Assembly (NCBI GenBank): GCA_019454835.1
Contig: JACFNP010000013.1
Coordinates: forward strand, 1 to 64,000
Direction: 5' to 3'
DNA from: Rubellimicrobium sp.
Lineage (GTDB): Bacteria > Pseudomonadota > Alphaproteobacteria > Rhodobacterales > Rhodobacteraceae
Length of the DNA stretch: 64,000 nt
Shown piece after piece: positions 25,383 through 33,853 of the stretch. The notes under the pieces were generated by a model. It did no database searches and was not told the origin of the DNA. It saw nothing but the letters and a program-made list of their open reading frames with translations. Each line of letters opens with the position of its first letter. Position 1 is the first letter of the stretch. The translations under genes were made by a program, and so were the position numbers.

Positions 25383-26294
25383 TCACTTCACGAATGGGCG
25401 CAAGATATCCCGCGCAAGCAGGAAACCGCGCTTCACCTTCTCGTCGGTGCCCTCGAAATCGCGATCCTCGTGTTCGATGACGACCGGCCCGTCATAGCCC
25501 GCACGATACAGCCCGGCGAAGAACGCCTGCCAGTCGACCTCGCCCAGGCCGGGCAGGCGCGGCACCTGCCAGCCCATGCCCGCCGCAAGGATGCCGCGTT
25601 CATACAGCCCGTCGCGGTCGATCATCAGGTCCTTGGCATGGACATGGGCGAAATGCGGGCCGAATTCGGCGATGAACCGCTTCAGGTCGATGAATTGCAG
25701 GATCAGATGGCTCGGGTCGAAGTTCATGCCGACGCCCGGCCAGGCCTCGAGGATGCGCCGCCAGATACGCGGCGAATAGGCGATATTGTGCCCGCCCGGC
25801 CATTCGTCGTTCGAGAAGATCATCGGGCAGTTTTCAAACGCCAGACGCACGCCGTGGTCGGCGGCGTGTTGCAGGATGTCGGGAAAGATCGCCTCGGCGC
25901 GGGTCCAGTTGTCGTCCACCGTCAGCGTCCGGTCGCCGCCGACGAAGGTGTTCACGACCCCCACATCCATGAGGCTGGCTGCCGTGATGACCTTCTTGAG
26001 ATGGCCGATGACGGCGGCGCGGTGATCCGCGTCGGCGTGGAGCGGGTTGGGGTAGTAGCCGAGCGCCGAAATGGTCAGCCCCGTCTCGCGCACCATGGCG
26101 GCGATGTCCTGCGCCTGCGCACGGCCCAGACCGTCCACGTCGATATGGCTGGTGCCCGCATAACGGCGCGCCTCGCCGCCCGAGGCAGGCCAGCAGGCGA
26201 TCTCGAGCGCCTCGAACCCGGCGCCTGCGGCCCAGTCGGCAACGGTGCCCAGCGCATCGTCCGCAAACGGCGCGGTCAGAATCCCCAGTTGCAT
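25383..26294 (-). CDS. Xylose-isomerase-like TIM-barrel sugar epimerase/isomerase
   Basis: 303 residues. The second ATG (26294) is preferred because GGGGG lies six bases before it. Metal-binding residues expected of the family are visible: Glu in LAFENCPM, Asp in GMNFDPSHLI, His in FAHVHAKDLM and Glu in VVIEHEDRDFEG. Such enzymes epimerise or isomerise ketoses or cyclitol derivatives with a divalent metal. It precedes the sugar-binding gene by 46 bases and follows the mannitol-dehydrogenase-family gene by 75, so it belongs to the catabolic part of this importer operon. Substrate unknown. Confidence 0.85.
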   Translation of the reverse strand: MQLGILTAPFADDALGTVADWAAGAGFEALEIACWPASGGEARRYAGTSHIDVDGLGRAQAQDIAAMVRETGLTISALGYYPNPLHADADHRAAVIGHLKKVITAASLMDVGVVNTFVGGDRTLTVDDNWTRAEAIFPDILQHAADHGVRLAFENCPMIFSNDEWPGGHNIAYSPRIWRRILEAWPGVGMNFDPSHLILQFIDLKRFIAEFGPHFAHVHAKDLMIDRDGLYERGILAAGMGWQVPRLPGLGEVDWQAFFAGLYRAGYDGPVVIEHEDRDFEGTDEKVKRGFLLARDILRPFVK

Positions 26295-26369
26295 CGTCAT
26301 CCCCCCTGTCGACCCCAGGCCAGTCTCACATCATCGCGGGTGGCAGGTAAAGGAAGATTCCGCGCGGGT

Positions 26370-27863
26370 TCAGGCGGCATACCCCGCCACCGCCATCGGC
26401 GGCGCCCCGTCCATCAGCGCCGACACCCTTCCGGCGACCCGGTCCGCCAGCGCCGCGTCCTGCGCAAGGTCCGCACCGAAGATCGGCTCAAGCGCGAGGG
26501 TACCGCGCGCGAATGCCCCGAGGTCGCCCCGCGTATCGCGGGCCAGTGCCGCCGCCGCACCGGCCACCGGGTCCGCAACCTCCCAGCGCCCGCCGAACGC
26601 AGGCTGTCCGGCGGCCAGCCAGGCGATCCAGGCGGCAATCGCGGTCTCGAGCCCCGGCGCCGCCTCGCCCGCCGCGCGGGTCAGCCGCAGCGGATCGAGC
26701 AGTCGCTGCCTGATCTTCTGCGAGGTGTCGGTGGCGATCTGCTGGCAGCGATGGCCCAGCGCGGCGTTGCGGATGCGTTCGAGACTGCGCGCAAGATAGG
26801 CCGCGCCCTCCATGCCCGGTACCTGCGGCAGATGCGGCAGGGTCTCGCGCGCGATCATCGCGCCGGTGAACCCGGCCAGCGCCGGATCGCGCACCGCGTC
26901 GGCCGAGTATTCATGCCCGGCAAGCGCGCCCAGCAGCGACAGCGTGGTCTGCGCCGCGTTCAACACCCGCATCTTCACATGCTCGTGGGGCGTGACATCG
27001 GCGACGATCTCGACCCCCGCCGCCTCCCACGGGGGGCGCGGGGCGCGGAAGCTGTCCTCGATCACCCATTGCCGGAACTTCTCGCCCATGACGGCACCCG
27101 CGTCGGCCAGACCCAGCGCCGCCTCGATGCGGGCACGGTCGGCAGCGCGGGTGGCGGGCACGATGCGGTCCACCATGGTCGAGGGGAAGGCCGCGTGATC
27201 CTCAATCCAGCGGGCCAGATCGCCGCCCGCCGCCCCGGCCATGGCGAGCACGACATTGCGCAGCACGACGCCGTTCCCGGCGATATTGTCGCAGCTGATC
27301 AGATTGATTGCCCCCGCCCCGGCAGCCCGCCGCGCCGCGAGGGCGGCAACCAGAAATCCGGGCAGGGTCGCGGGCGCGGCGAGGCGCGTATCAAGGTCAT
27401 GCCGGATGCCCGCATGGCCGGGGTCCAGCTCTCCGGTTGCGGGGATATGACAATAGCCCTTCTCGGTGACGGTCATCGTCACCGTGGTGACGGCAGGATC
27501 GGCCAGCAGCGCCAGACAGCGCGCCGGGGCGGCGGCGTGATCGGCCACCTCGGTGATGACGCCGATCACCCGCGTCTCGCACGCATCGCCATCGGCAAGC
27601 GTGCGCGAATAAAGCCCGTCCTGCGGCCCCAGAACCGGAACGATCCCCGGCGGCGCCAGATTGATGCCCGCCATGCCGACCGGATGGCCCGCCTCGACGA
27701 CATCCTGCAGGAAATCGGCCTGATGGCAGCGGTGGAACGCCCCGACGCCGATATGGACGATGCGGGTGGTCAGGTCTTCGCGCGCAAACTGCGGCACACG
27801 GATGCTGTCCTGCACCTGCGACAGGTTGCGCGCGGACAGGCGGGCGGCCCCGGCGGCGGTCAT
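26370..27863 (-). CDS. Mannitol-dehydrogenase-family oxidoreductase (UxuB-like) with altered catalytic residue
   Basis: 497 residues from ATG 27863 (GAGG eight bases upstream). Polyol-specific long-chain dehydrogenase fold: IVHIGVGAFHRCHQADF near 35-51, the NLISCDNIAGNG motif near 187-198 and the active-site strand VKMRVLNAAQTTLSLLGALAG. The family signature is Lys-x4-Asn-x2-His. Here Lys297 and Asn302 are present but position 305 is Gln instead of His, whereas the paralogue at 49796-51268 keeps all three. The family reduces fructuronate or tagaturonate or oxidises mannitol, arabinitol and similar compounds. Context (sugar importer, isomerases, Gfo/Idh enzyme) supports a sugar-acid or polyol substrate. 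Confidence 0.82.
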   Translation of the reverse strand: MTAAGAARLSARNLSQVQDSIRVPQFAREDLTTRIVHIGVGAFHRCHQADFLQDVVEAGHPVGMAGINLAPPGIVPVLGPQDGLYSRTLADGDACETRVIGVITEVADHAAAPARCLALLADPAVTTVTMTVTEKGYCHIPATGELDPGHAGIRHDLDTRLAAPATLPGFLVAALAARRAAGAGAINLISCDNIAGNGVVLRNVVLAMAGAAGGDLARWIEDHAAFPSTMVDRIVPATRAADRARIEAALGLADAGAVMGEKFRQWVIEDSFRAPRPPWEAAGVEIVADVTPHEHVKMRVLNAAQTTLSLLGALAGHEYSADAVRDPALAGFTGAMIARETLPHLPQVPGMEGAAYLARSLERIRNAALGHRCQQIATDTSQKIRQRLLDPLRLTRAAGEAAPGLETAIAAWIAWLAAGQPAFGGRWEVADPVAGAAAALARDTRGDLGAFARGTLALEPIFGADLAQDAALADRVAGRVSALMDGAPPMAVAGYAA

Positions 27864-28028
27864 GGCAGGGGCCTCATGGCCGATGGCGTCGGGGCGGCAC
27901 GGCAGGCGCGACACCGGCGGGGGCCGCAGGCCCGCAGGTCCGGCACATCCGCAAGGGGGCGGGTCATACGCAGGGCAAGCGGGCGAGCCGCCCTGCGCAG
28001 GTCCGCACGGCACCGCCGCCCGCAAACC

Positions 28029-28120
28029 CCGTCATTGCGAGCCGACAGGCGAAGCAACCCCGACCGCTCGCGCGTGAACCTCGGGGTTGCTTCGTCGCCT
28101 GCGGCTCCTCGCAATGACGG
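28029..28120. repeat. Palindromic interspersed repeat, copy 5
   Basis: Full copy from ccgtcattgcgagccgacag to gctcctcgcaatgacgg. It splits an otherwise leftward row of genes, between the isomerase at 28150-29064 and the mannitol-dehydrogenase-family gene. The conserved tail (cgggcgagccgccctgcgca, about 27979-27998) lies on its left side, i.e. inverted relative to copies 3, 6 and 7; the box ttcgcccgattgccctg is on its right. Confidence 0.93.
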
Positions 28121-28149
28121 GGTATGCCGTTCGCCCGATTGCCCTGGGG

Positions 28150-29064
28150 TCATACGCCGTTTGCCCGGAACCTGCCCTCAAGAAACGCCTTCGCGCGCGG
28201 CACGTCGGCCTCGTCGAGATGCTCGATGATGACCTCGATGTTGGGATGTTTCTCGGACAGCCGCTTCAGGTAGAGATCGTAATTGAGCACCCCCAGCCCC
28301 GGCGCGGGCAGCTCGATCTCGCCCACGCCGCGGAAGGTCAGGCCCTCATGCGCGTCGGCATCGCCGATATCGGCGTGCTTTTCCGACTTGTCGTCGCCGG
28401 AACGCTTCACGTCCTTGGCATGGGCGATGCGAATATGCCCGCTCAGCGTGTCGAAGACCTGGTTCAGGATCCGGTCCATGTCGTCGATGTTGTGGGACTC
28501 GAAATAGTTGGTCGGGTCCATGAGCAGCCCGAGGCCCGGATGATCGACCTGCGCGAACATCCGCACGGTTTCCTCGACCGAACCCACGACATTGTTGACA
28601 TAGGTTTCCAGCAGGAAGACCGCGCCGTGGTCATGGGCGGTCTGCGCCAGATCGGCGATCACGGCGCGGCAGTCCTCGAAACCTTCCTCAGTCCGGTTCC
28701 TGGGATGCGCGACCCAGTCCGACTCGGTGTTGAAGGTGCCGGTCTCGGAAATCACGTAGGGCGAGCCGAAGTCGCGGGCGTGGCGGATGATCTCCTTGAG
28801 ATAGGCCAGCCTGCGCGCGCGTTCGGACGGGTCGGGGTGGACGATGTTCGTATAGCCCGAGATGCAGCAGATCGGCAGGTTATGGTCGCGGAACGTGTCG
28901 CGGACCTTCCTCGCCTTGTCCTTCGTGATCTGCCCGGCGGACAGGTCGATGTCGCGGAAATGCGGGTCAAGCTGCACGGTATTGAAATCAAGGGCGCGGA
29001 TGCGCCTTGCGGTCTCTTCCAGCGTGTAGGGGAAATAGCCGGTGAACACGCCCGCCTGCATCAT
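28150..29064 (-). CDS. Xylose-isomerase-like TIM-barrel sugar epimerase/isomerase
   Basis: 304 residues, ATG 29064 with GGAGG seven bases upstream. Metal-ligand pattern: Glu in VFLLETYVNN, Asp in LLMDPTNYF, His in RIAHAKDVKR and Glu in VIIEHLDEADV. Similar in fold to the protein at 25383-26294 but clearly a different subfamily, with low residue similarity. It follows the Gfo/Idh/MocA gene by 19 bases, a common pairing in inositol and unusual-sugar catabolism, where the oxidoreductase makes a keto sugar and the TIM-barrel enzyme acts on it. Confidence 0.85.
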   Translation of the reverse strand: MMQAGVFTGYFPYTLEETARRIRALDFNTVQLDPHFRDIDLSAGQITKDKARKVRDTFRDHNLPICCISGYTNIVHPDPSERARRLAYLKEIIRHARDFGSPYVISETGTFNTESDWVAHPRNRTEEGFEDCRAVIADLAQTAHDHGAVFLLETYVNNVVGSVEETVRMFAQVDHPGLGLLMDPTNYFESHNIDDMDRILNQVFDTLSGHIRIAHAKDVKRSGDDKSEKHADIGDADAHEGLTFRGVGEIELPAPGLGVLNYDLYLKRLSEKHPNIEVIIEHLDEADVPRAKAFLEGRFRANGV

Positions 29065-29083
29065 GTGAAATCCTCCCTCGATA

Positions 29084-30175
29084 TCAGCCCGTCGGAATTT
29101 CGGCCAACCGCACCGTGCGCCTTTCGGCGATCGAGCGATAGCCCGCCTCGACCAGCGCCATGGTCCTGACGTTGTCGGCCACGGTCAATGCCGGGGGTGT
29201 CCCGGTCTTCACCGCGTATTGAAGCTGTTCCATCACGCCGATGAAGGCATCCGGGAACCACATCGTGTCCCATGTCGGGCTGACCCATTTGCCGCCCGTG
29301 GCGACGGTCGAGGCATATTCGAGCGTGGACGGCACCCCTTTCGGCCAACCGATGGTGCCGCGCGCCACGCCCTGCGTGCCGTCGACGCGCCAGCGGATGT
29401 GCTGGTCGTCCTCGTAACCCTCCTCGCGCGGGCCGGACCAGACATCCTCGAGCGATACCGCCATGACGCCCGAAGGAAACTTCAGCGTCGAGACGGTGAT
29501 GCCGTCGGTATGCGCGAACGCGGTGCGCGGATCGGTGCGGGCGAGGGTGGTGATCTCGTCGGGGTCGCCGAACAGGAAGCGAAGCACATCAAGGTGATGA
29601 ACCGCCATGTTCGACAGGGTCAGCCTGTCGTAACCGGCGAGAAACGGCTGCCAGTGCGGGATCGCGTGCATGTCGATCTGGGCAAAGACGATCTCGCCCA
29701 GATCGCCGCGTTCGATGATCTGTTTCAGCACCCGCATCGACTGGTCGTAACGCATGTTCTGGTTGACCGAGAGAATCTTGCCCGCCGCGCGCGCATCCTC
29801 GCGCAGGGCGATGGCTTCGGCCAGCGACAGCGCCAGCGGCTTCTGCGTCAGCACCGCCTTCACATGCGGCTGGCGCAGGGCATGGCGGATCAGCGCGGGC
29901 TGCCGGTCGGGCGGGAATGCCAGATCGACGATCTCGATCTGCGGGTCTTCGATCAGTTGTTCGGGCGAGTCGTGGACCGTGGCGATGTTCCAGCGGTCTG
30001 CCACCGCCTGCGCATGGGCCTTCGTGCGCGACGCGATGGCCGCGACCGTGAACCCGGCCTTGGCATAGGCGGCAAGGTGGCAATCGGCCATGATCATGCC
30101 CGCGCCGATGCAGCCGATCCGGTAATCCCTGACGCGCACCGTCACGTCAGGCTCGAAACCCGAGGTATTGGCCAT
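29084..30175 (-). CDS. Gfo/Idh/MocA-family oxidoreductase
   Basis: 363 residues from ATG 30175 (AAGGGGGC upstream). N-terminal Rossmann fold RIGCIGAGMIMADCH (19-33); the HHLDVLRFLFGD motif of the substrate domain is present. The family's usual EKP lysine motif reads QKP here (Gln111-Lys112-Pro113), so the lysine is kept but the glutamate is replaced. Members oxidise a sugar or cyclitol hydroxyl with NAD(P)+. It leads a two-gene unit with the downstream isomerase and is itself downstream of the LacI regulator, separated by repeat copy 6. A TAAAAT box on the minus strand near 30308-30313 might be part of its promoter. Confidence 0.85.
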   Translation of the reverse strand: MANTSGFEPDVTVRVRDYRIGCIGAGMIMADCHLAAYAKAGFTVAAIASRTKAHAQAVADRWNIATVHDSPEQLIEDPQIEIVDLAFPPDRQPALIRHALRQPHVKAVLTQKPLALSLAEAIALREDARAAGKILSVNQNMRYDQSMRVLKQIIERGDLGEIVFAQIDMHAIPHWQPFLAGYDRLTLSNMAVHHLDVLRFLFGDPDEITTLARTDPRTAFAHTDGITVSTLKFPSGVMAVSLEDVWSGPREEGYEDDQHIRWRVDGTQGVARGTIGWPKGVPSTLEYASTVATGGKWVSPTWDTMWFPDAFIGVMEQLQYAVKTGTPPALTVADNVRTMALVEAGYRSIAERRTVRLAEIPTG

Positions 30176-30385
30176 ATTGCCCCCTTCGATCGCCCCGTCC
30201 GGTTGCGGCACCCTGCCGCTGGCGCCATGGCGCCTGCGGACACACGCCACGCCATCACCTGCTGCCTGCGCCTTAGCCTGCCACGAACGGCCCGAAACAC
30301 CGAGTACAATTTTACCTCGCGGAAGATGCCCGCCCGGCGTGCCGTGCCTGCCCTCGCGCCAGGGTAATCTGGCACACGGCATATT

Positions 30386-30475
30386 CCGTCATTGCGAGGC
30401 GGCGCAGCCGACGAAGCAACCTCGATGTCGTGTATGAGCGGTCGGGGTTGCTTCGGCTTCGCCTCGCAATGACGG
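30386..30475. repeat. Palindromic interspersed repeat, copy 6
   Basis: Full 90-bp copy (ccgtcattgcgaggcggcgc ... ttcgcctcgcaatgacgg) in the 428-base gap between the LacI gene and the Gfo/Idh/MocA gene. The right tail (gccgcgccaacccgcgcagg, then tcgcccgattgcccc) matches copies 3 and 7. The rest of the gap shows no coding frame; the part left of the repeat should hold the promoter of the downstream oxidoreductase. Confidence 0.93.
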
Positions 30476-30603
30476 GGTTTGCGACCGGCGATGCCGCGCC
30501 AACCCGCGCAGGGCCGCTCGCCCGATTGCCCCGCCTCGCGCGAACTGTCTTGCGTCGGGGACATGCACCTCGGGTTGATGACCCTGACCGCCGGAGCGGG
30601 CGA

Positions 30604-31617
30604 TCATTCCGCAGGCAGGTTCTCGCGGAAGAACACGGTGATGCGCAACGGGTGCATGGCCCAGGGCTCGCCGGAAGCCAGGCGGGTGAGCTGCGAGATC
30701 ACCTCGCGCACCTCGACCCGGACATTCTGGTCGATCACGGCGTCCATGGTCCCGTCGAGCAGCATCGCCTTGGTATGCGCTGTCAGCTCGTGGCCGATCA
30801 TGATGACCTTGCGGGCAAGGTCGCGCTCTTTCAGGGCGCGGGCGATGCCCCGGTTGCCTGCGCCGATGTTGTAGATGGCGGCGATGTCGTGATGCGCATC
30901 GAGATGCGCGGCGGCGGCGCGGTAGGCGCGCTCGACATCATCGAGCACCTCGGTCAGGCCGATGATCTCCAGATCGGGAAATTCCTCGGCGAGGATGTGG
31001 CGAAAGCCCGCCTCGCGTTCCTCATGGCCGCGATAGGACAGTGATCCGGCGAAAAGCGCCACCCGATGTTGCCCCGGCCCGAGAAGCCGCCCCATCAGCC
31101 AGCCGGCCAGCCGCCCCGCGCTGCGATTGTCGATGCCGACAAAGCCCGCACGCGGCGCATGCGGGATGTCGGAGGCCAGGGTCACCACAGGCACGCCATC
31201 GACGACCAGGGCGCGGATCGCCTCGCGCACCATGGGGTGATCGGGACCGATGAGCGCGACACCGTCGCTGCGTCGCCCGATTTCACCAAGGCGGGCGGCA
31301 AGCGTTGCCGGGTTGAACCCCTCGATGGCATGGATGCGCAGGTTCGTGCCCGCGATTGCGCGGCGTTGATCGACGAACTGCTGGCGCAGGTCTTCGATGT
31401 AGCTGTTGGTGCCCGCAGGCAGGATGATGTCGAACGCCAACGCCCGTTGCGCGGCCATCGGGGCCGGGGCGTCGCCGATATAGCCAAGCTGCCGCGCCGC
31501 TTCGGTCACGACCTCGCGCGTGCGCGACCGCACGCCGCTGCGCGCGTTCAGGACACGATCGACCGTCGCGGTCGAAACTCCGGCCTCGCGGGCCACGTCG
31601 GCAAGGGTCACACGCAC
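30604..31617 (-). CDS. LacI-family transcriptional regulator
   Basis: 337 residues from GTG 31617 (GAGGTG six bases upstream). The N-terminal LacI headpiece VTLADVAREAGVSTATVDRVLNARSGV is followed by a periplasmic-binding-like sensor domain (FDIILPAGTNSYIEDLRQQF; VGIDNRSAGRLAGWLMGRLLG; IYNIGAGNRGIARAL). Divergent from the second sugar ABC operon across a 248-base AT-rich gap and codirectional with the Gfo/Idh/MocA gene. It probably represses one or both sides in response to the imported sugar. Confidence 0.92.
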   Translation of the reverse strand: MRVTLADVAREAGVSTATVDRVLNARSGVRSRTREVVTEAARQLGYIGDAPAPMAAQRALAFDIILPAGTNSYIEDLRQQFVDQRRAIAGTNLRIHAIEGFNPATLAARLGEIGRRSDGVALIGPDHPMVREAIRALVVDGVPVVTLASDIPHAPRAGFVGIDNRSAGRLAGWLMGRLLGPGQHRVALFAGSLSYRGHEEREAGFRHILAEEFPDLEIIGLTEVLDDVERAYRAAAAHLDAHHDIAAIYNIGAGNRGIARALKERDLARKVIMIGHELTAHTKAMLLDGTMDAVIDQNVRVEVREVISQLTRLASGEPWAMHPLRITVFFRENLPAE

Positions 31618-31865
31618 GAATCACCTCGAGGCTTTCACCCTTTGATGATGTGATTTGATGTTAATGTAAAGGTGCAGCCCTGAAATACGTCAGGAGATGC
31701 ACGACCATCATCATCAAGACTACCACGTAAAAACAGTATGATACATAATATCCCCGCAGTTCTGCATCCTGATCTGTGGTTGACTCCACGGCGCATATCA
31801 CATCAACTACCGCGCATCCGGTCGGCGGACGGCCGCGAAATTTGCTTCCGGGAGGAGGAGTGCAG
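31618..31865. promoter_or_regulatory. Divergent promoter/operator region, LacI gene / sugar ABC operon
   Basis: Unusually AT-rich for this genome. Two inverted half-sites, ttgatgatg (31642-31650) and catcatcaa (31709-31717), lie about 60 bases apart; related pieces (tttgatgtta, catcaact) occur nearby and are candidates for LacI-family binding with looping. A possible -35 ttgact (31780-31785) with tcaact 17 bases downstream could drive the binding-protein gene. A strong site (ggaggaggag) precedes its ATG. Confidence 0.4.
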
Positions 31866-32804
31866 ATGACGGGACTCAGACTGACGATGATGGCAGCGGC
31901 GACGGCGGCACTGGGGCTGGTGGCGTCGGGGCCTGCGCTGGCGCAGGACCAGCAGGTCTTCTACCTGCTATCGCATGGTGGCGCATCCGATCCTTTCTGG
32001 ATCGACTGGAACGCTGGGGCGACTTCGGCTTGCGATCAGCTCGGGGTGGATTGCCGCATCTCGTTCTCGGGCGGCGACATGGCGGCCCAGAAAGAGGCGT
32101 TCAATTCGGCGCTGGCGGCGCATCCCGACGGGATCGCCACGACCTCGGCCGAGCCGGGCCTGTGGAACGAGGAGGTGGCTGCCGCGCGCGCGGCCGGCAT
32201 CCCCATCATCTTCTTCAATACGGACGACCCGGCGACCGGCCGCCAGGCCTATGTTGGCGCCGATCTGACGCAGGCGGGCGTCGCCTGGGCGCAATACATG
32301 GTCGACAACGACATGGTGGCCGAGGGTGATACCGTCTTTCTGCCGGTCGAAGTCCCCGGCGCAAGCTATCAGCAGCTCGAGACGGCGGGCATTGCCTCGG
32401 TCTTCGATCCCCTGGGCATCAGCTATGATGTCGTCGATACCGGCGTCGATCAGGCCGGGGTGATCGCGCGCATGGCCGACTACATGGTGGCCAACAGCCC
32501 GAGCGCCATCATCCCGCTGGGTGACATGGTCGCGGCCAGCATCAAGCGCGTCTTCGACCAGGTCGGCGTGGAACCCGGTTCGGTCGCCGTGGTCGGCTGG
32601 GGCAACTCGAAGGAGGCGGCGGAACAGGTGCGTGACGGCTACATGCAGGCTGCGGCCTGGCAGTTTCCGTCGGCCCAGGGCTTCATGCCCGTGGCGCTGT
32701 TGAAACTGGCCGCCGACGGAGAGCCGATCGGCTACGACGTGCTGACGTTCGCGCTCTACGACGAAACGAGTGTCGATCCGATTCTCAACCTCTACAATCA
32801 GTAA
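31866..32804 (+). CDS. Sugar ABC transporter substrate-binding protein (FrcB-like)
   Basis: 312 residues from ATG 31866 (ggaggaggag upstream). The signal peptide MMAAATAALGLVASGPALAQ is followed by DQQVFYLLSHGGASDPFWIDWNAG, a type I periplasmic sugar receptor. Ligand-loop elements: FFNTDDPATGRQAYVGADLTQAG and NSPSAIIPLGDMVAASIKRVF. First gene of a long rightward operon with permease, single-domain ATPase and four enzymes. The arrangement resembles the fructose importer frcBCA of rhizobia, but the enzymes downstream indicate another sugar. Confidence 0.9.
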   Translation: MTGLRLTMMAAATAALGLVASGPALAQDQQVFYLLSHGGASDPFWIDWNAGATSACDQLGVDCRISFSGGDMAAQKEAFNSALAAHPDGIATTSAEPGLWNEEVAAARAAGIPIIFFNTDDPATGRQAYVGADLTQAGVAWAQYMVDNDMVAEGDTVFLPVEVPGASYQQLETAGIASVFDPLGISYDVVDTGVDQAGVIARMADYMVANSPSAIIPLGDMVAASIKRVFDQVGVEPGSVAVVGWGNSKEAAEQVRDGYMQAAAWQFPSAQGFMPVALLKLAADGEPIGYDVLTFALYDETSVDPILNLYNQ

Positions 32805-32812
32805 GGCGGTCC

Positions 32813-32845
32813 GGTCTGGCCGACAGCGTCACTGTCGGCCAGACC
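32813..32845 (+). terminator. Strong hairpin after the sugar-binding-protein gene
   Basis: Perfect 14-bp stem (ggtctggccgacag / ctgtcggccagacc) with a five-base loop, followed by tttccctc. The best-formed of the four hairpins placed directly after importer binding-protein genes in this window. Acts inside an operon, so probably partial termination or 3'-end protection rather than a full stop. Confidence 0.75.
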
Positions 32846-32873
32846 TTTCCCTCGCTCAGATAACGGAACTGAA

Positions 32874-33851
32874 ATGAAGTCATCGCGCTGGGCCAAGGTG
32901 TTGCGGCTGCCCGAAGTATCCTCGTTCGGCATCCTGTGCCTTGTCGTCGTGGCCTTCGTGCTGGGTAACCGGGATTTCCTGTCGCCCCTCAACATCTCGA
33001 ACATGCTGGCCTTCCTGCCCGAGCTCGGCATCATCGCCCTGGCCATGACCCTGCTGCTCACCGCCGGAGAGTTCGACCTGTCGGTCGGCGCGGTCTTTGC
33101 GCTTTGTCCGGTGACAATGGCGCTGCTGGTCCAGAACGCGGGGATGAGCTTCACGCTCGCGCTGCTGATCGGATTCCTGATCGCGGTGGCGGTCGGGCTC
33201 ATCAACGGGCTTCTGGTGACAAAGATCGGCATCTCGTCCTTCCTCGTGACCCTGTCGATGCTGTTCGTGGTGCGCGGGGTGGCGCTCTATGCCACGCAGG
33301 GCTTTCCGCTCAAGTCGCTGGAAGTCGACAACGCCTTCGTGAACCTGCTGGTCGGCAACGCCTACATCGGACCGTTCCGCATCTATGCGTCGTTCTGGTG
33401 GTTCATCGCCTTCGTCGCGCTTGCAATCTACGTTCTCGACTATTCAAAGGCGGGCAACTGGATTTCCGCCGTCGGCAGCAACCGCGATGCGGCGGTAGCG
33501 CGCGGGGTTCCGGCAGACCGGGTGAAGATCTGGCTGTTCGTCATCACCTCGGTCGCGGCGGGCTTCGCCGGTCTCATCAGCGCGTTGCGTATTTCGTCGG
33601 CGTCGCCGGTGGCGGGCACCAATTACGAACTCGAGGTGATCGCCATGGTCGTCGTCGGCGGCACCGCGCTGATGGGCGGCCGCGGCACGATCTTCGGCAC
33701 GCTGGTCGGCATCTTCATGCTGCGGATCATCCGCAACGGCATCGTCATGGTCGGCGTGCCCGGCCTCGCCTACAACATCTTCGTCGGCGCCATCATCCTG
33801 GTGATGCTGGTCATGCACGCGCTCATGCAGCGCCGTCACGGGAGGGCATGA
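32874..33851 (+). CDS. Sugar ABC transporter permease (FrcC/RbsC family)
   Basis: 325-residue membrane protein with MTLLLTAGEFDLSVGAVFALCPVTMALLV and VVVGGTALMGGRGTIFGTLVGIFMLRII, conserved in the ribose/fructose permease family. The only permease of this importer, so it should act as a homodimer. Its stop overlaps the upstream ATG of the ATPase gene. Confidence 0.92.
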   Translation: MKSSRWAKVLRLPEVSSFGILCLVVVAFVLGNRDFLSPLNISNMLAFLPELGIIALAMTLLLTAGEFDLSVGAVFALCPVTMALLVQNAGMSFTLALLIGFLIAVAVGLINGLLVTKIGISSFLVTLSMLFVVRGVALYATQGFPLKSLEVDNAFVNLLVGNAYIGPFRIYASFWWFIAFVALAIYVLDYSKAGNWISAVGSNRDAAVARGVPADRVKIWLFVITSVAAGFAGLISALRISSASPVAGTNYELEVIAMVVVGGTALMGGRGTIFGTLVGIFMLRIIRNGIVMVGVPGLAYNIFVGAIILVMLVMHALMQRRHGRA

Positions 33852-33853
33852 TC

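Noticed and set aside
25377-28229. 950-codon plus-strand open frame
   Set aside because: Antisense to the isomerase and mannitol-dehydrogenase-family genes, which have clear family motifs; composition is His/Arg/Ala/Gly-rich without domain patterns.
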